Assembly: GCA_963702035.1 (NCBI GenBank)
Contig: OY969700.1
Span: 1,860,001 to 1,924,000 of the forward strand
Direction: 5' to 3'
Length of the DNA stretch: 64,000 nucleotides
Source of the DNA: VRUE01 sp963702035
GTDB taxonomy: Bacteria; Actinomycetota; Thermoleophilia; Solirubrobacterales; 70-9
Under the pieces are notes generated by a model, which saw only the letters and a program-made list of their open reading frames with translations, was not told the origin of the DNA and did no database searches. Positions 1 to 8,990 of the stretch are shown piece by piece. How positions within the stretch are numbered: position 1 is the first letter of the stretch; the number at the start of each line of letters is the position of its first letter. The translations under genes and the position numbers were made by a program.

Positions 1-153
1 ATCGTGAAGGCGCGACGGCGAGTCATCGACTCGCCCTCGAAGTAGCCGGGAGGGTCGGGCTTCGCCCGCTCCGCCGGGCTCGCGCCCTCGGCCCCGTTTC
101 GCTTGTTCGCCTCGTCACTCAATGTTCGCCACCAGCAAGGGCCGGGAAGTTTA

Positions 154-3100
154 TTGGCTCGGCCGTTCGTTAGCTTTGCTCGCGTGACGCTGCGTCATCC
201 AGGGAGGGTGCTTGTCGTCGCGATCGTCGCGATCGTCGCTCTGGCGATCCTCGGGCGAGGGGTCGAGGACGAGCTGCGGCCGACCTCGCTCAGCGTCCCG
301 GGGACCGATTCGGGCAAGGCCGGCGCGCTCGTCCACCGCTACTTCGGCGACACCGCCCCCTTCGCGATCCTGCTGGAGGGGCCGCCGGGCGAGCTCAACC
401 GGCAGGGGCCGGCGTTGATCCGCAAGCTGCGCACCGATCCGGCCGTCTCGACCGTCTCGCCCTGGGACAAGGGGAGCGTCGGCAACCTCCGCCCCGGTCC
501 GCGCAAGGCGCTGATCCTGGTCGACTTCCACGTCAGCGCCGAGGAGGCGGTGAAGAACACCGTCCCCTACCTCGACCGCACGCTCGAAGAACAGATCACG
601 CCCCCGGTGACGGCGGCCGAGAGCGGCTACGCCAGCCTCTCGCGGGCGATCATCGACGAGTCCGTGCACTCGACCGACCGCGCCGAGTTGATCGCGATCC
701 CCTTCCTGCTGCTGGTCCTGCTGCTCGTCTTCCGCTCGCCGGTGGCGGCCGCGATACCGCTCGCCTTCGGCGCCGTCGCCGTGATCACGTCGCGCGGCGT
801 GCTCGCTATCGCCGCCCACTGGATCGCGATCGACGGCTTCGCCCTGACCGTCTGCTCGATGATGGGCCTGGCGCTTGGGGTCGACTACGCCCTGCTGATG
901 GTCTCGCGCTTCCGCGAGGAGTTGCAGGCCGGGACGAAGCCGCTGGAGGCAGCGCGGATGACGCGGCGCACCGCCGGCCGCACGATCGTCTTTGCCGGCT
1001 CGACCCTCTTCCTGGCGATGCTGGTGACGCTCTTCGTGATGCCGGGATCGCTGCTGCTCTCGCTGGCGGGAACGGCGATCGTGGTCACCGCGATCAGCGT
1101 CCTCGTCGCCGCCCTGGTCGGCCCAGCGCTGCTGGTCGTCGCCGGCCACAACGTCAACCGCTGGCGGATCGGCGGCAACGGCGGCGGCGAGGGCGTGATG
1201 ACGCTGGTGCGCGGCGCCCTGCGGCGGCCGCTCGCGGCCACGATCATGATCGGCCTCATCGTCCTCCTACTGGCGCTGCCGGTGCTCGCCCTCAAGACGG
1301 GGCCGCCGAGCGCCCAGCAGCTTCCCTCCTCCAATCCCGCCCGTCAGGAAGCGGAAATGCTCGCCGATGCGATCGGGCCCGGCTGGGAAGCGCCCTTCGT
1401 CGTCGTAGCGGTCTCCGAAAAGGGGCCGATCACCGAAGCCGGCACCCTCGCCGCCCTCTCGCGCTGGCAGCGGCGGATCGCCGCCGACCCGGGCGTGCAG
1501 GCTGTGATCGGGCCGGCCCAGATCAAGAAGCAGGTCAAGCCGCTGCAGAAGACGGGCAACGATCTGCTCGCCGGCCGCGGCGAAGCAAATCCGGAACAGC
1601 TGACGACGCTCGGCAAGAACCTGGGCACGGCGGCCAATGGCGTCGGACAGCTCCGCTCCGGACTCTCCAAAGCGAGCTACGGGGCCGGGCTGCTCGCCAA
1701 CGGAACCGGGCAAGCTGGCGAAGGAGCCCAGCAGCTCGAAGGCGGGCTTGCGCAACTCGGCACCGAAGCGGGAAAGGCGGTCGGCGCGATCGGCCGCCTC
1801 GACCACGGCACGAAAAGACTGGCCGAAGGCCAGCGGGAAGCGAAGCTCGGCGCCGCCGCGGTCGAATCCGGCGCGGGCACGGTCCTGAGCAAGATCAAGG
1901 ACCACAGCCTGACGCGCGCCCGCGCACTGCGCGACGAACTCAAGCGCAGAGCCGCCACGGACGAAGGCCTCAAGCCGCTGCTCCAGGAAGCGAACGGCGT
2001 CGTCGTCGCGCTCGAAATCGCCCGCAACGAAGCCCAGCAGCTGAACGGCAAGGCGACGCAACTGAACGGCGGCGAGAAGCAGTTGGTCGAAGGGAGCGCC
2101 AAGCTGCACGCGGGGGCTCACCAGCTCGCCGGCAAAACGGGAGCCCTGCCCGACGCCCTCGGCCAACTCCAAGGTGGCGCCTCACAGCTCGCCGACGGCC
2201 TGGGCCAGCTGCGCGGCGGTGCCGATTCGCTTGAAGAACATCTGGCGGAAGGCTTCCATCGCTCCCGCCCGCTGCAGAGCAAGCTCCAGGAAGGCCACGT
2301 CGAAGTGTCGGTCAGCGCCCGCAAGGTCAATCGTAAAGTCGACCGCCTGCGCCGCGACTCGCCGGGGATCTTCAATTCCGGCTACTTCGTCCTCTCGAGC
2401 CTGGCCGGGGCGCCGGAGAAGGAACGCAAGCGCGTATCCGGCATCGTCAACATCGAAAACGGCGGCCAGGCCGCGCAGATCATCGTCATCCCCCGCTACA
2501 CCTTCAACACCGCCGGCTCGGCCGCGCTGAACGAACGGCTGAAGAAGGACGCCGGCGGGCTGGCGGCGGCAGCGGATGTCGCCACCGGCGTCACCGGAGC
2601 GGCGGCCGAACTGATCGACTTCACCAACGTGATCTCCGAACGGGTGCCGCTGCTGATCGCCGTGATCACGCTTGCCACCTTCCTGATCCTGGTCGTCATC
2701 CTGCGGGCGTTGCTCCTCGCCGCGATCGCGGTGGCGCTGAACCTGGTCACCGTCGCGGTGGCCTTCGGCGTGCTGACGCTGCTCTTCGGCGTCCCCGAAG
2801 GCTGGCCCCTCGGGGGCCACAGCTATGTCGACGCGATTGGCGCGGTCGGGATCTTCGGCATCGTCTTCGGGCTCTCGATCGACTACGCGGTGTTCCTGCT
2901 GATGCGGATGCGCGAGCACTACGAGAACAACGCCTCCAACGAGGAGGCGATCGTCTTCGGCCTCGACAGGACCGCGCGGGTGATCACCGGCGCCGCGGCG
3001 ATCATGACGGCCGTCTTCGTCGCCTTCGCCGGCGCCGAGATCGCCTCGGTCAGCCAGCTCGGCACCGGCCTGGCGGTGGCGGTCCTGCTCGATGCCACCG

Positions 3101-3222
3101 TGGTCAGGATCGTGCTGCTGCCGGCGCTGATGCTGCTGCTCGGCGATCGGGTCTGGTGGCTGCCGCGGCCACTGCGGAGAATTCTGCCCGAGATCGATCT
3201 TCATGGCTCGCGGGCGGGTTAG
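154..3222 (+). CDS. MMPL/RND-family membrane transporter
   Basis: Predicted RND-superfamily exporter of the MMPL type, which moves lipids or hydrophobic compounds across the cytoplasmic membrane. Layout is typical: one N-terminal helix (VLVVAIVAIVALAIL), an outer loop, a block of helices, a second very large outer loop, then a last helix block containing GLSIDYAVFLLMRMREHYE; the first block has the matching GLALGVDYALLMVSRFREE. The second loop carries many Gly-x-x-x-Leu repeats (GQLRSGL, QLADGLGQLRGG) like those of YhgE/Pip proteins. I chose the TTG at 154 because GGGAAG ends four bases upstream and the product then begins just before helix 1; a TTG at 103 and a GTG at 184 are in frame. In the second outer loop Glu is mostly GAA, unlike the cytoplasmic ends. 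Substrate unknown. Confidence 0.9.
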   Translation: MARPFVSFARVTLRHPGRVLVVAIVAIVALAILGRGVEDELRPTSLSVPGTDSGKAGALVHRYFGDTAPFAILLEGPPGELNRQGPALIRKLRTDPAVSTVSPWDKGSVGNLRPGPRKALILVDFHVSAEEAVKNTVPYLDRTLEEQITPPVTAAESGYASLSRAIIDESVHSTDRAELIAIPFLLLVLLLVFRSPVAAAIPLAFGAVAVITSRGVLAIAAHWIAIDGFALTVCSMMGLALGVDYALLMVSRFREELQAGTKPLEAARMTRRTAGRTIVFAGSTLFLAMLVTLFVMPGSLLLSLAGTAIVVTAISVLVAALVGPALLVVAGHNVNRWRIGGNGGGEGVMTLVRGALRRPLAATIMIGLIVLLLALPVLALKTGPPSAQQLPSSNPARQEAEMLADAIGPGWEAPFVVVAVSEKGPITEAGTLAALSRWQRRIAADPGVQAVIGPAQIKKQVKPLQKTGNDLLAGRGEANPEQLTTLGKNLGTAANGVGQLRSGLSKASYGAGLLANGTGQAGEGAQQLEGGLAQLGTEAGKAVGAIGRLDHGTKRLAEGQREAKLGAAAVESGAGTVLSKIKDHSLTRARALRDELKRRAATDEGLKPLLQEANGVVVALEIARNEAQQLNGKATQLNGGEKQLVEGSAKLHAGAHQLAGKTGALPDALGQLQGGASQLADGLGQLRGGADSLEEHLAEGFHRSRPLQSKLQEGHVEVSVSARKVNRKVDRLRRDSPGIFNSGYFVLSSLAGAPEKERKRVSGIVNIENGGQAAQIIVIPRYTFNTAGSAALNERLKKDAGGLAAAADVATGVTGAAAELIDFTNVISERVPLLIAVITLATFLILVVILRALLLAAIAVALNLVTVAVAFGVLTLLFGVPEGWPLGGHSYVDAIGAVGIFGIVFGLSIDYAVFLLMRMREHYENNASNEEAIVFGLDRTARVITGAAAIMTAVFVAFAGAEIASVSQLGTGLAVAVLLDATVVRIVLLPALMLLLGDRVWWLPRPLRRILPEIDLHGSRAG

Positions 3223-3335
3223 CGATGGTAGGAACCAAAGGAACTTGTGTATTTTTGACCATAGGGTGAGGACAGGGGGGCCGGTCAGCGCTTCGCGCGG
3301 CCAGGCCCAGTCAGCGTAGACAGGAGGATTCGGAC

Positions 3336-3836
3336 GTGGGAAGCTCAGCAACGATGTCGTCTCTGCTCAAATTCGGCCTCGCCTTGGCCGCGGCGCTGCT
3401 CGTGACGGTTCCTGTCGCGCTGGCCTCCACGCCCGAACAGCAGGAATACGCCGACCACGTCGAGCCGATCTGCAAGGCCAACTCGGAAGCGAACTCGCGC
3501 ATCCTCAAGGGCGTCAAGACCCAGGTCCAGAAGGACGAACTGGTCCCGGCCGGCAAGCGCTTCATCCAGGCTTCCGGCGTGCTGAGCAAGACGGTGACGC
3601 AGATCGGCAAGGTGCCGCGGCCGGAAGCCTACGCGGCGAAGCTCGAAAAATGGATCGGCTACCTGAAGAGCGAGAAGACCTACCTGCGGCAGATCGGCAG
3701 CAAGCTGAAGGCGAAGGACAAGTATCGCGCGCAAAAGCTCGCCGTGCAGCTCAACAAGAACAACAACAAAGCCAACAACACGGTGATCACCTTCCCCTTC
3801 AAGGAGTGCCGGATCGACTCCTCGAGGTTCCTCTAG
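3336..3836 (+). CDS. small secreted protein, function unknown
   Basis: A 166-residue protein with a signal peptide (hydrophobic FGLALAAALLVTVPVALA, cleavage likely after ALA) followed by a Lys-rich, probably helical domain with two Cys (PICKAN and KECRID) that could form a disulphide. GTG start with AGGAGG eight bases upstream. I recognise no catalytic motif. It lies about 110 bases after the exporter gene and one base before the next secreted-protein gene, so a shared transcript is likely. Glu is mainly GAA, as in the other exported segments of the window. Confidence 0.75.
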   Translation: MGSSATMSSLLKFGLALAAALLVTVPVALASTPEQQEYADHVEPICKANSEANSRILKGVKTQVQKDELVPAGKRFIQASGVLSKTVTQIGKVPRPEAYAAKLEKWIGYLKSEKTYLRQIGSKLKAKDKYRAQKLAVQLNKNNNKANNTVITFPFKECRIDSSRFL

Positions 3837-3837
3837 C

Positions 3838-4617
3838 TTGAAGGCCCTCTGGCTGACCGGGCTGGCGCTGCTGGTCGGGCTTGGCCTGGCGGGCGCGGCG
3901 CAGGCCGAGAAGGAAATCAGCGGCAACCTGATCGTCACATTCGACGGCGGGATAACGCCGCGGGCGCTACCCCGTACGGGGGACGCGCCTGTAACCGTGG
4001 CGGTCGACAGCAGCTTCGGCACCACCGACGGCGCCGATCCGCCGCCGCAGCTGCGCCAGATCTCGATCGGGATCAACAAGGACGGCAGGATCTACGACCG
4101 CGGCCTGCCGAGCTGTCAGGTGCGCAGGGTCCAGCCGTCGACGATCGCCGCGGCGAAGCGGATCTGCGGCGGCGCGATCGTCGGCAGCGGCCATGTCCGG
4201 GTCCGGGTCCACCTCAGCAACCAACCGCCGTTCACGTTCAAGGGCCCGATGCTCGTCTTCCACGCAAAGCGGGCCGGCGGCCACCGCAGGCTGCTGGCCC
4301 AGGTCTACGGGCTCAAGCCCCCGTCGGCTTTCGTGCTCACCTTCAACATCTTCGAAGCCAAGGACACCACCTTTGGCACGGTGATCAAGACGACGCTGCC
4401 GAAGCCGGCGCGCCAGTGGGCCTATGTCACCCACTTCGACATGAAGCTGCGGCGGATCTACACCTATAAGGGTCAAAAGCACAGCTACATCAGCGCCGGG
4501 TGCGCGGCGCCCGACGGCTTCACCGTGATCGTCTACCCCTTCGCCCAGGCTAATTTCGGCTTTGCCGGTGGTCGGCACGTCACCTCGACGCTGGTGCGCG
4601 AATGCGCCGTCAGGTGA
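3838..4617 (+). CDS. secreted protein, function unknown
   Basis: A 259-residue protein with a clear signal peptide (LTGLALLVGLGLAGAAQA) and no later membrane segment. The mature part is rich in beta-type sequence and has four Cys (PSCQVRR, KRICGG, SAGCAAP, VRECAVR) suggesting two disulphides. TTG start two bases after the upstream stop codon; no strong ribosome site, so translation is probably coupled to the preceding gene. It resembles a secreted-protein type common in Solirubrobacterales whose function I do not know. Confidence 0.7.
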   Translation: MKALWLTGLALLVGLGLAGAAQAEKEISGNLIVTFDGGITPRALPRTGDAPVTVAVDSSFGTTDGADPPPQLRQISIGINKDGRIYDRGLPSCQVRRVQPSTIAAAKRICGGAIVGSGHVRVRVHLSNQPPFTFKGPMLVFHAKRAGGHRRLLAQVYGLKPPSAFVLTFNIFEAKDTTFGTVIKTTLPKPARQWAYVTHFDMKLRRIYTYKGQKHSYISAGCAAPDGFTVIVYPFAQANFGFAGGRHVTSTLVRECAVR

Positions 4618-5025
4618 GAGGCGCCCTGGCGCTGCGCATTTCGGCGTCCTCAGTCGGTCGGCTGCGGGTCACGCACCAAAGTGCGCTCCCCTTGCCTCCC
4701 TCCCTGCGTCCTCATATGGAGAGCTCCTCGTCAAGTGCCCAGGGTCGATCGGGCCCCTGACGGGCCGCTGCTGTCCAGCGGCGCTCTCGGGGCGACACGG
4801 GCGGGATCCAGGTACGTCGACTGCACCGTCAGCCTCATATGCGGGGGCTGGCTACCCCATGACCGCCGATTCGTCGCGTGGCCTGCAGTCTTGAAGCGGG
4901 CGCGGCCGGCGAGCACATCCGCCGACTGCCCGAGGACGCAACGCAGGCCGCAAAGCGGCGACGTGCTGGCCTCACTTGCTCCCGTGTCGCCCCGACAGCG
5001 TCGAGGGCGTTCCTTTCGCGGTGCC
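4618..5025. other. 408-base non-coding stretch: terminator-like hairpin and IS110 flank
   Basis: No convincing gene. An imperfect stem at 4634-4646 / 4672-4686 (GCGCATTTCGGCG against CGCACCAAAGTGCGC) follows the secreted-protein stop and could terminate its transcript. CATATG occurs at 4713 and 4841. The rest is the 3' flank of the leftward IS110 transposase gene and probably contains one end of the element; I could not place that end. Confidence 0.4.
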
Positions 5026-6129
5026 TCAGCCCAGCTGACCCACCTCCCACACGAAGGCACCCAGCTCGCGCGCCAACGCGATCCTGACCACGTTGGCGGG
5101 CTTGCCACGCTCGAGGCGAAGGCGTTGCCAACGGTTGTGCAGACGCCGCTGGGCGCGCCAGCCGATCGCACAGGCACGGGGGTCGGCGCCGCGCTGGCGC
5201 TTCTCCAGTGCGCTGCCCACCCGGGGCTGGTGGCGGTAGTGGTGGGCTGCCTCGACGAGAAGACGGCGGGCGTGCGGAGAGCCGGCCTTGGTGATCGGCC
5301 CGCGCCGGCTTCGCTCACCGGAGGAGTGCTCGGAGGGCACGATGCCGAAGTAGGCCATCAGCGAGGCCGGGCGCTCAAAGCGCCTCAGGTCTCCCGCCTC
5401 TGCGCACAGGCCAAGCGCCGTCAGCGTGTTGATCCCGCGCAGGCAGCGCAGCCGGGCGATCGTCTCGGCCCACGGCGACTCAGGCCACAGCTCCTCGATC
5501 GTCCGCTCAGAAGCACCCCGTCGCTGTTCGAGCGCCACCACCGCGGCCAGGTAGTCCTCGAGCACGGCCCGCGAGGCGCCGTCGGGGAACCTGATCGCCT
5601 CCAGCCAACGCAAGTGGGCCTGTGTCCAGGCAGAACCGGGGCCCTCCCAGCGCAGCTCGCGGCGCAAGAGGAACTTGCCGAGCCGGTGACGGGCTCTCAT
5701 CAGGTCGGCTCGGATCGCCTCCCGGCAGCGGGTCAGATCTCGGAAGCGCTCCTCCTCGGGGGTCGGGATGCGCACGAAGCGCAGTTCCCCCGCGAGGCAC
5801 AGCCGCGCCAGCCGCTCGGCGTCGCGGCGATCGGTCTTGACCCGGTCGCTCGGCGCTTTGGGTATCGACCCCGGGGCACAGACGCGCACGTCGAGGTGAC
5901 GTTCGGCGCCCCCTCGCGCGAGCCCGAAGCCGGTCGGTCCGGCCTCATAGACCGCGAGGAGGGGAGCCTCGAGCCCTTCCAGGAAGTCGAGTGCTCCTCG
6001 CGGTGGGCCGTTCAGTCGTCGCGAGCGGAGCTCGCCTGTCTCGGGATGAAGAACGCAGGCGTGAGTCTGTGTGGCGTGGACGTCGAGTCCCACCACGCTT
6101 TTAGGCTGGGGCATGTCGGCACCTCCCAT
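5026..6129 (-). CDS. IS110-family transposase (DEDD recombinase)
   Basis: Transposase of the IS110/IS1111 type. The N-terminal RuvC-like DEDD domain shows GLDVHATQT (first Asp), VYEAG (Glu) and KTDRRDAERLA (Asp pair). The C-terminal Transposase_20 domain shows LRCLRGINTLTALGL, LMAYFGIVPSEHSSG and GPITKAGSPHARRLLVEAA, with the conserved Ser of that domain within the last motif. At about 362-367 residues it is full length; starts at ATG 6129 and ATG 6114 (MPQPKSVVG) are possible, and the second fits the family better. No frameshift seen, so the element may be active. Confidence 0.93.
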   Translation of the reverse strand: MGGADMPQPKSVVGLDVHATQTHACVLHPETGELRSRRLNGPPRGALDFLEGLEAPLLAVYEAGPTGFGLARGGAERHLDVRVCAPGSIPKAPSDRVKTDRRDAERLARLCLAGELRFVRIPTPEEERFRDLTRCREAIRADLMRARHRLGKFLLRRELRWEGPGSAWTQAHLRWLEAIRFPDGASRAVLEDYLAAVVALEQRRGASERTIEELWPESPWAETIARLRCLRGINTLTALGLCAEAGDLRRFERPASLMAYFGIVPSEHSSGERSRRGPITKAGSPHARRLLVEAAHHYRHQPRVGSALEKRQRGADPRACAIGWRAQRRLHNRWQRLRLERGKPANVVRIALARELGAFVWEVGQLG

Positions 6130-6260
6130 GATTGGGGTGTCGGCCGCGGGGACATCCCGCGGCCCAGTCCCCGCATCGTCATGCGCGGGGTGCCGACCTA
6201 CCTACCGCTGGGGCCGGTCAGCACTCCATACGGTCTTGAACTGCTTGGCCAGGACACCTC
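5026..6260 (-). mobile_element. IS110-family insertion sequence, ends unresolved
   Basis: Single-gene element inserted between the secreted-protein gene and the hemL-linked small gene. IS110 elements usually lack long terminal inverted repeats, and none is visible here, so the true ends (perhaps near 4690 and 6290) cannot be fixed by eye. The downstream neighbour may have lost its last codons to the insertion. Confidence 0.6.
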
Positions 6261-6290
6261 TCACAATCCCACAATTTGTTGAACAGTTCT
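6130..6290 (-). ncRNA. candidate bridge-RNA region of the IS110 element
   Basis: The 5' flank of the transposase gene is strongly structured. A perfect 9-bp stem with a 5-base loop lies at 6142-6164 (GGCCGCGGG / CCCGCGGCC). A second stem, CCCCGCAT against ATGC-GC-GGGG, lies at 6169-6190. Outer GTCGG and CCGAC segments can close both into a branched fold. IS110-group elements encode a guide (bridge) RNA in this position; assignment here is by position and structure only. Confidence 0.3.
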
Positions 6291-6638
6291 TCCCCAGACA
6301 ACCGGGACATCGTTGCGATCTTCGGTGTGGAGTTGGGCGCAGGTGCTGATCAGGTCGGCGAGGGCATGGACCGCGTCCGTGTCGCCCATCGCCGCCAGGC
6401 GTTCGATGCCGAGGGCGTAGAGGTAGTCGCCGGCTAGCAGGGCGAGGTCGGGGTCGTGGCCGGCGAGCAGGCGCGGCTTGCCGTAGTGGAGCAGGTAGCC
6501 CTCTCGCACCGCCTCGATTACGAAGGCGTACTCGCCCGGCGGGGCGAAGGCCGCGGCCTCATCGGGGTCGATCACGTGCGGGGAGATCGGTGTGTCCTCC
6601 TCGCGGAGCTGCATGGCGAGCTGCTGAAGGGCACTCAT
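6261..6638 (-). CDS. small protein linked to hemL, function unknown
   Basis: A 125-residue protein whose ATG overlaps the hemL stop (ATGA), so it is the last gene of the tetrapyrrole operon. It has a helical central region (LLAGDYLYALGIERLAAMG, HALADLISTCAQLH) reminiscent of all-alpha prenyl-synthase-like or regulatory proteins, but I see no catalytic motif. The final residues (VVWGRTVQQIVGL) run into the IS110 flank, so the original C-terminus may have been replaced. Confidence 0.65.
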   Translation of the reverse strand: MSALQQLAMQLREEDTPISPHVIDPDEAAAFAPPGEYAFVIEAVREGYLLHYGKPRLLAGHDPDLALLAGDYLYALGIERLAAMGDTDAVHALADLISTCAQLHTEDRNDVPVVWGRTVQQIVGL

Positions 6639-7912
6639 CCAAGCGCCTCCGCGATTGACTCCGCCGCCGCTTCCAGCGTACGGTCGAGCGCCTTCTCGTC
6701 ATGGGCGAGCGAGATGAACCAGGCCTCGAACTGCGATGGGGGCGGATAGACACCGCGGTCGAGCATCGCCCGGCAAAAGCGGGCGTGGGCCTCGAGGTCG
6801 CAGGCCCCCGCGTCCGCGAAGTCGGACACGGGCTCGGCACTGAAGAAGAGGGTGAGCAGGCCGGGGGCCGAGGCCACCTGCAGCGGCCTGTCGGCGGCCA
6901 GCTCGCTGAGGCCGGCGGCGAGCCGGGCAGTCAGCTCTCCGAGTCGCCGGTAGGCCGCGGCGTCCAGGCCTCGCAGCGTCGCCAGACCGGCCGCGACCGC
7001 CAGCGGATTGCCCGACAGGGTCCCCGCCTGGTAGACGTCGCCGGCGGGGGCGACGCGTTCCATCGTCGCCGCGGGGCCGGCGAAGGCGGCGGCGGGCAGG
7101 CCGCCGCCCAGCACCTTGCCGAGAATCGTCAGGTCGGGGTCAACGGCGTGGAGCTGCTGGGCGCCGCCGGGGGCGACTCTGAAGCCGCTGATCACCTCGT
7201 CGAAGACGAGCAGCGCCCCTGCCTCCCGGGTTGCGTCACCGAGGAACTCGAGGAAGCCGGCTTCGGCTGGGACCACGCCCATGTTGGCCGGCAGCGGCTC
7301 GGCGAGCAGGGCGGCAACCGGATGCTCCGCGAGGGCACGGCTGACCGCGTCGCGATCGTTCCACGGCACCACCACGGTGCCGGCCGTCTGCGCCGCGGTC
7401 ACCCCCGGGCTGGCGGGAATGGCGAGCGTCGCCAGCCCCGAGCCGGCTTCGGCGAGCAGACCGTCCGAATGGCCGTGGTAGGCACCGGCGAACTTGACCA
7501 CCACCTCGCGTCCGGTCACGGCGCGGGCCAGGCGCACCGCGCCCATCGCCGCCTCGGTGCCGGAGCTGGTCAGTCGCAGCATCTCCACCGAGGGCACCCG
7601 CGCCGCCACCTCTTCGGCCAGCTCGATCTCAGCCTCGGTGGCGGCCCCGTAGCTGGTCCCACGGGCAGCGGCCTCGCTGACCGCCGCAACCACGTCGGGG
7701 GGAGCGTGGCCATGGATCAGTGGGCCCCAGGAGCAGACCCAGTCGATGTAGCGGTTGCCGTCGACGTCGACCAGCTCGCAGCCCTCGCCGCGCTCGATGA
7801 AGATCGGCTCGCGGCCGATCTGCCGCATCGCCCGCACCGGCGAGTTGACCCCGCCCGGCATCACCCTGAGCGCCCGGCGATACAGCTCCGCCGACCGATC
7901 GTAACTACGAAT
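6635..7912 (-). CDS. hemL: glutamate-1-semialdehyde 2,1-aminomutase
   Basis: Converts glutamate-1-semialdehyde to 5-aminolevulinate, the first committed tetrapyrrole precursor, with PLP. Motifs: VMPGGVNSPVRA at the N-terminus, SSGTEAAMGAVRLAR, KFAGAYHGHSDG, VFDEVISGFR and the PLP-lysine segment TILGKVLGGG. The family N-terminus (RSYDRSAELYRRAL) lies upstream of any in-frame ATG, GTG or TTG that would give a full-length protein. The candidates are ATT at 7912 and CTG at 7918, both overlapping the end of the preceding gene. ATT is eight bases after GGTGGGA, so I used it (425 residues). GTG 7864 or ATG 7861 would remove about 16 conserved residues. Confidence 0.93.
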   Translation of the reverse strand: MRSYDRSAELYRRALRVMPGGVNSPVRAMRQIGREPIFIERGEGCELVDVDGNRYIDWVCSWGPLIHGHAPPDVVAAVSEAAARGTSYGAATEAEIELAEEVAARVPSVEMLRLTSSGTEAAMGAVRLARAVTGREVVVKFAGAYHGHSDGLLAEAGSGLATLAIPASPGVTAAQTAGTVVVPWNDRDAVSRALAEHPVAALLAEPLPANMGVVPAEAGFLEFLGDATREAGALLVFDEVISGFRVAPGGAQQLHAVDPDLTILGKVLGGGLPAAAFAGPAATMERVAPAGDVYQAGTLSGNPLAVAAGLATLRGLDAAAYRRLGELTARLAAGLSELAADRPLQVASAPGLLTLFFSAEPVSDFADAGACDLEAHARFCRAMLDRGVYPPPSQFEAWFISLAHDEKALDRTLEAAAESIAEALG

Positions 7913-8990
7913 GTTCAGCGTCCCACCGCGCGTAGTCGTCGGTGAAGTAGCGCAGCCGGATCTTCTTGTACTCGGTCGAGGAGTAGAGCGTGGCGCGGTC
8001 CTCGGGACCGATCCCGCACTCCTCGGCGATCGAGTCGAGGATCGCGTCGCACTCCTCCTTCGAGCGGCCGTGGGCCATCGTGAAGACGCTGTATGGCCAG
8101 TCCTCGTAGGTCGGGCGCTGGTAGCAGTGGGAGATGCCGCGGAAGGAGGCCATCCGGCCACCCGTCTCCATGATCTCCCCCTCGGGAACCTTCCAGACAC
8201 CCATGCCGTTGGCCGAAAAGCCGGCGCGGCGGTGGTAGAGGATCGCGGCGACCCGCCGCAGGATCTTGCGGTCAACCATGTTCCGCAACCGCTCCAGTAG
8301 CTCCTCGGTCGAGATCCCCAGCTCCGCGGCGGCAGCGTCGTAGGGTCGCTCGACCGCCTCCATCGGACCCTGCATGGCCTGGATCGTGGCGACATCGCGC
8401 TCGTCATAGGGCTGGCGCTCCAGCTCCCGCGGCGGCGCCGCTTCGACCGCGGCGGCGAGCGCATCGGTGCCCTTCTCCATCTCCAGGTTCATGTTGATCT
8501 TGAACAGGGTCAGGGTGGGCAGCTGGCGCATCGACTCGGCGCCGGTCTCGCGCATCAGCGCTTCCAGGCTGCCCTCCATGCCCAACTCGGAGTCCGGTGG
8601 CACGGCGATCGTGAACCAGAGGTTGAAGTCGTGGGTGCGCAGGTAGTTGTGGGAGACGCCGGGATGGGCGTTGACCGCGGCGGCGGCGCGCTGGGGGTTC
8701 TCGGCATCGACTTTGGCGGCGACCAGCATCGACTCGTAGCCGAGCGCGCGGGTGTCGAAGATCGGCGTGATCTCGCGGATGATCCGCTCGTCCAGCAGGC
8801 GCCGGGTGCGGGTGAGGACATCGTCGAGCTCGAGCTCCGCCTCGGAGGCGAGCAGGGCAAAGGGCTCGCGGTCGAGCGGGAAGCTCGACTGCAGCAGGTT
8901 CATCAGCCGCTTGTCGGTCTCGTCCAGCGGAATCGCCGCGCCGCCCTTGCGGGAGCGCGCCTTCGACTGGGGAACTTTCAGCGGAGCCAA
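7905..8990 (-). CDS. siroheme decarboxylase-like protein, two fused AhbA/AhbB (Lrp/AsnC-fold) halves
   Basis: A 361-residue protein made of two similar halves, each with a winged-helix segment (DETDKRLMNLLQSSFPLD; ERDVATIQAMQGPMEAVERP) followed by an AsnC-like ferredoxin fold. The halves carry SHNYLRTHDFNLWFT and SHCYQRPTYEDWPYSVFTM, the signature around the substrate-binding His in AhbA/AhbB and NirDLGH. These enzymes remove two acetate carboxyls from siroheme on the way to haem or haem d1. Placement between hemB and hemL supports a tetrapyrrole role over a plain Lrp regulator, which is how such genes are often labelled. Its end overlaps the hemL start and its start overlaps the hemB end by 13 bases. 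Confidence 0.8.
   Translation of the reverse strand: MAPLKVPQSKARSRKGGAAIPLDETDKRLMNLLQSSFPLDREPFALLASEAELELDDVLTRTRRLLDERIIREITPIFDTRALGYESMLVAAKVDAENPQRAAAAVNAHPGVSHNYLRTHDFNLWFTIAVPPDSELGMEGSLEALMRETGAESMRQLPTLTLFKINMNLEMEKGTDALAAAVEAAPPRELERQPYDERDVATIQAMQGPMEAVERPYDAAAAELGISTEELLERLRNMVDRKILRRVAAILYHRRAGFSANGMGVWKVPEGEIMETGGRMASFRGISHCYQRPTYEDWPYSVFTMAHGRSKEECDAILDSIAEECGIGPEDRATLYSSTEYKKIRLRYFTDDYARWDAEHS

Noticed and set aside
1..45. Possible C-terminus (IVKARRRVIDSPSK, stop at 43-45) of a gene entering from the left
   Set aside because: Only 14 codons, no recognisable motif; cannot be distinguished from chance.
46..100. GC-rich hairpin resembling the centre of element B1 (GGGCTTCGCCCGCTC)
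   Set aside because: No long arms and little of the B core; similarity may reflect common GC-rich hairpin sequence.
4681..6282. 533-codon open frame on the plus strand
   Set aside because: Antisense shadow of the IS110 transposase; no domain logic and no ribosome site.
7918..8464. Upstream extension of the hemL frame by 182 codons
   Set aside because: Ser/Arg/Pro-rich shadow of the siroheme-decarboxylase-like gene; family length fits a start near 7912.
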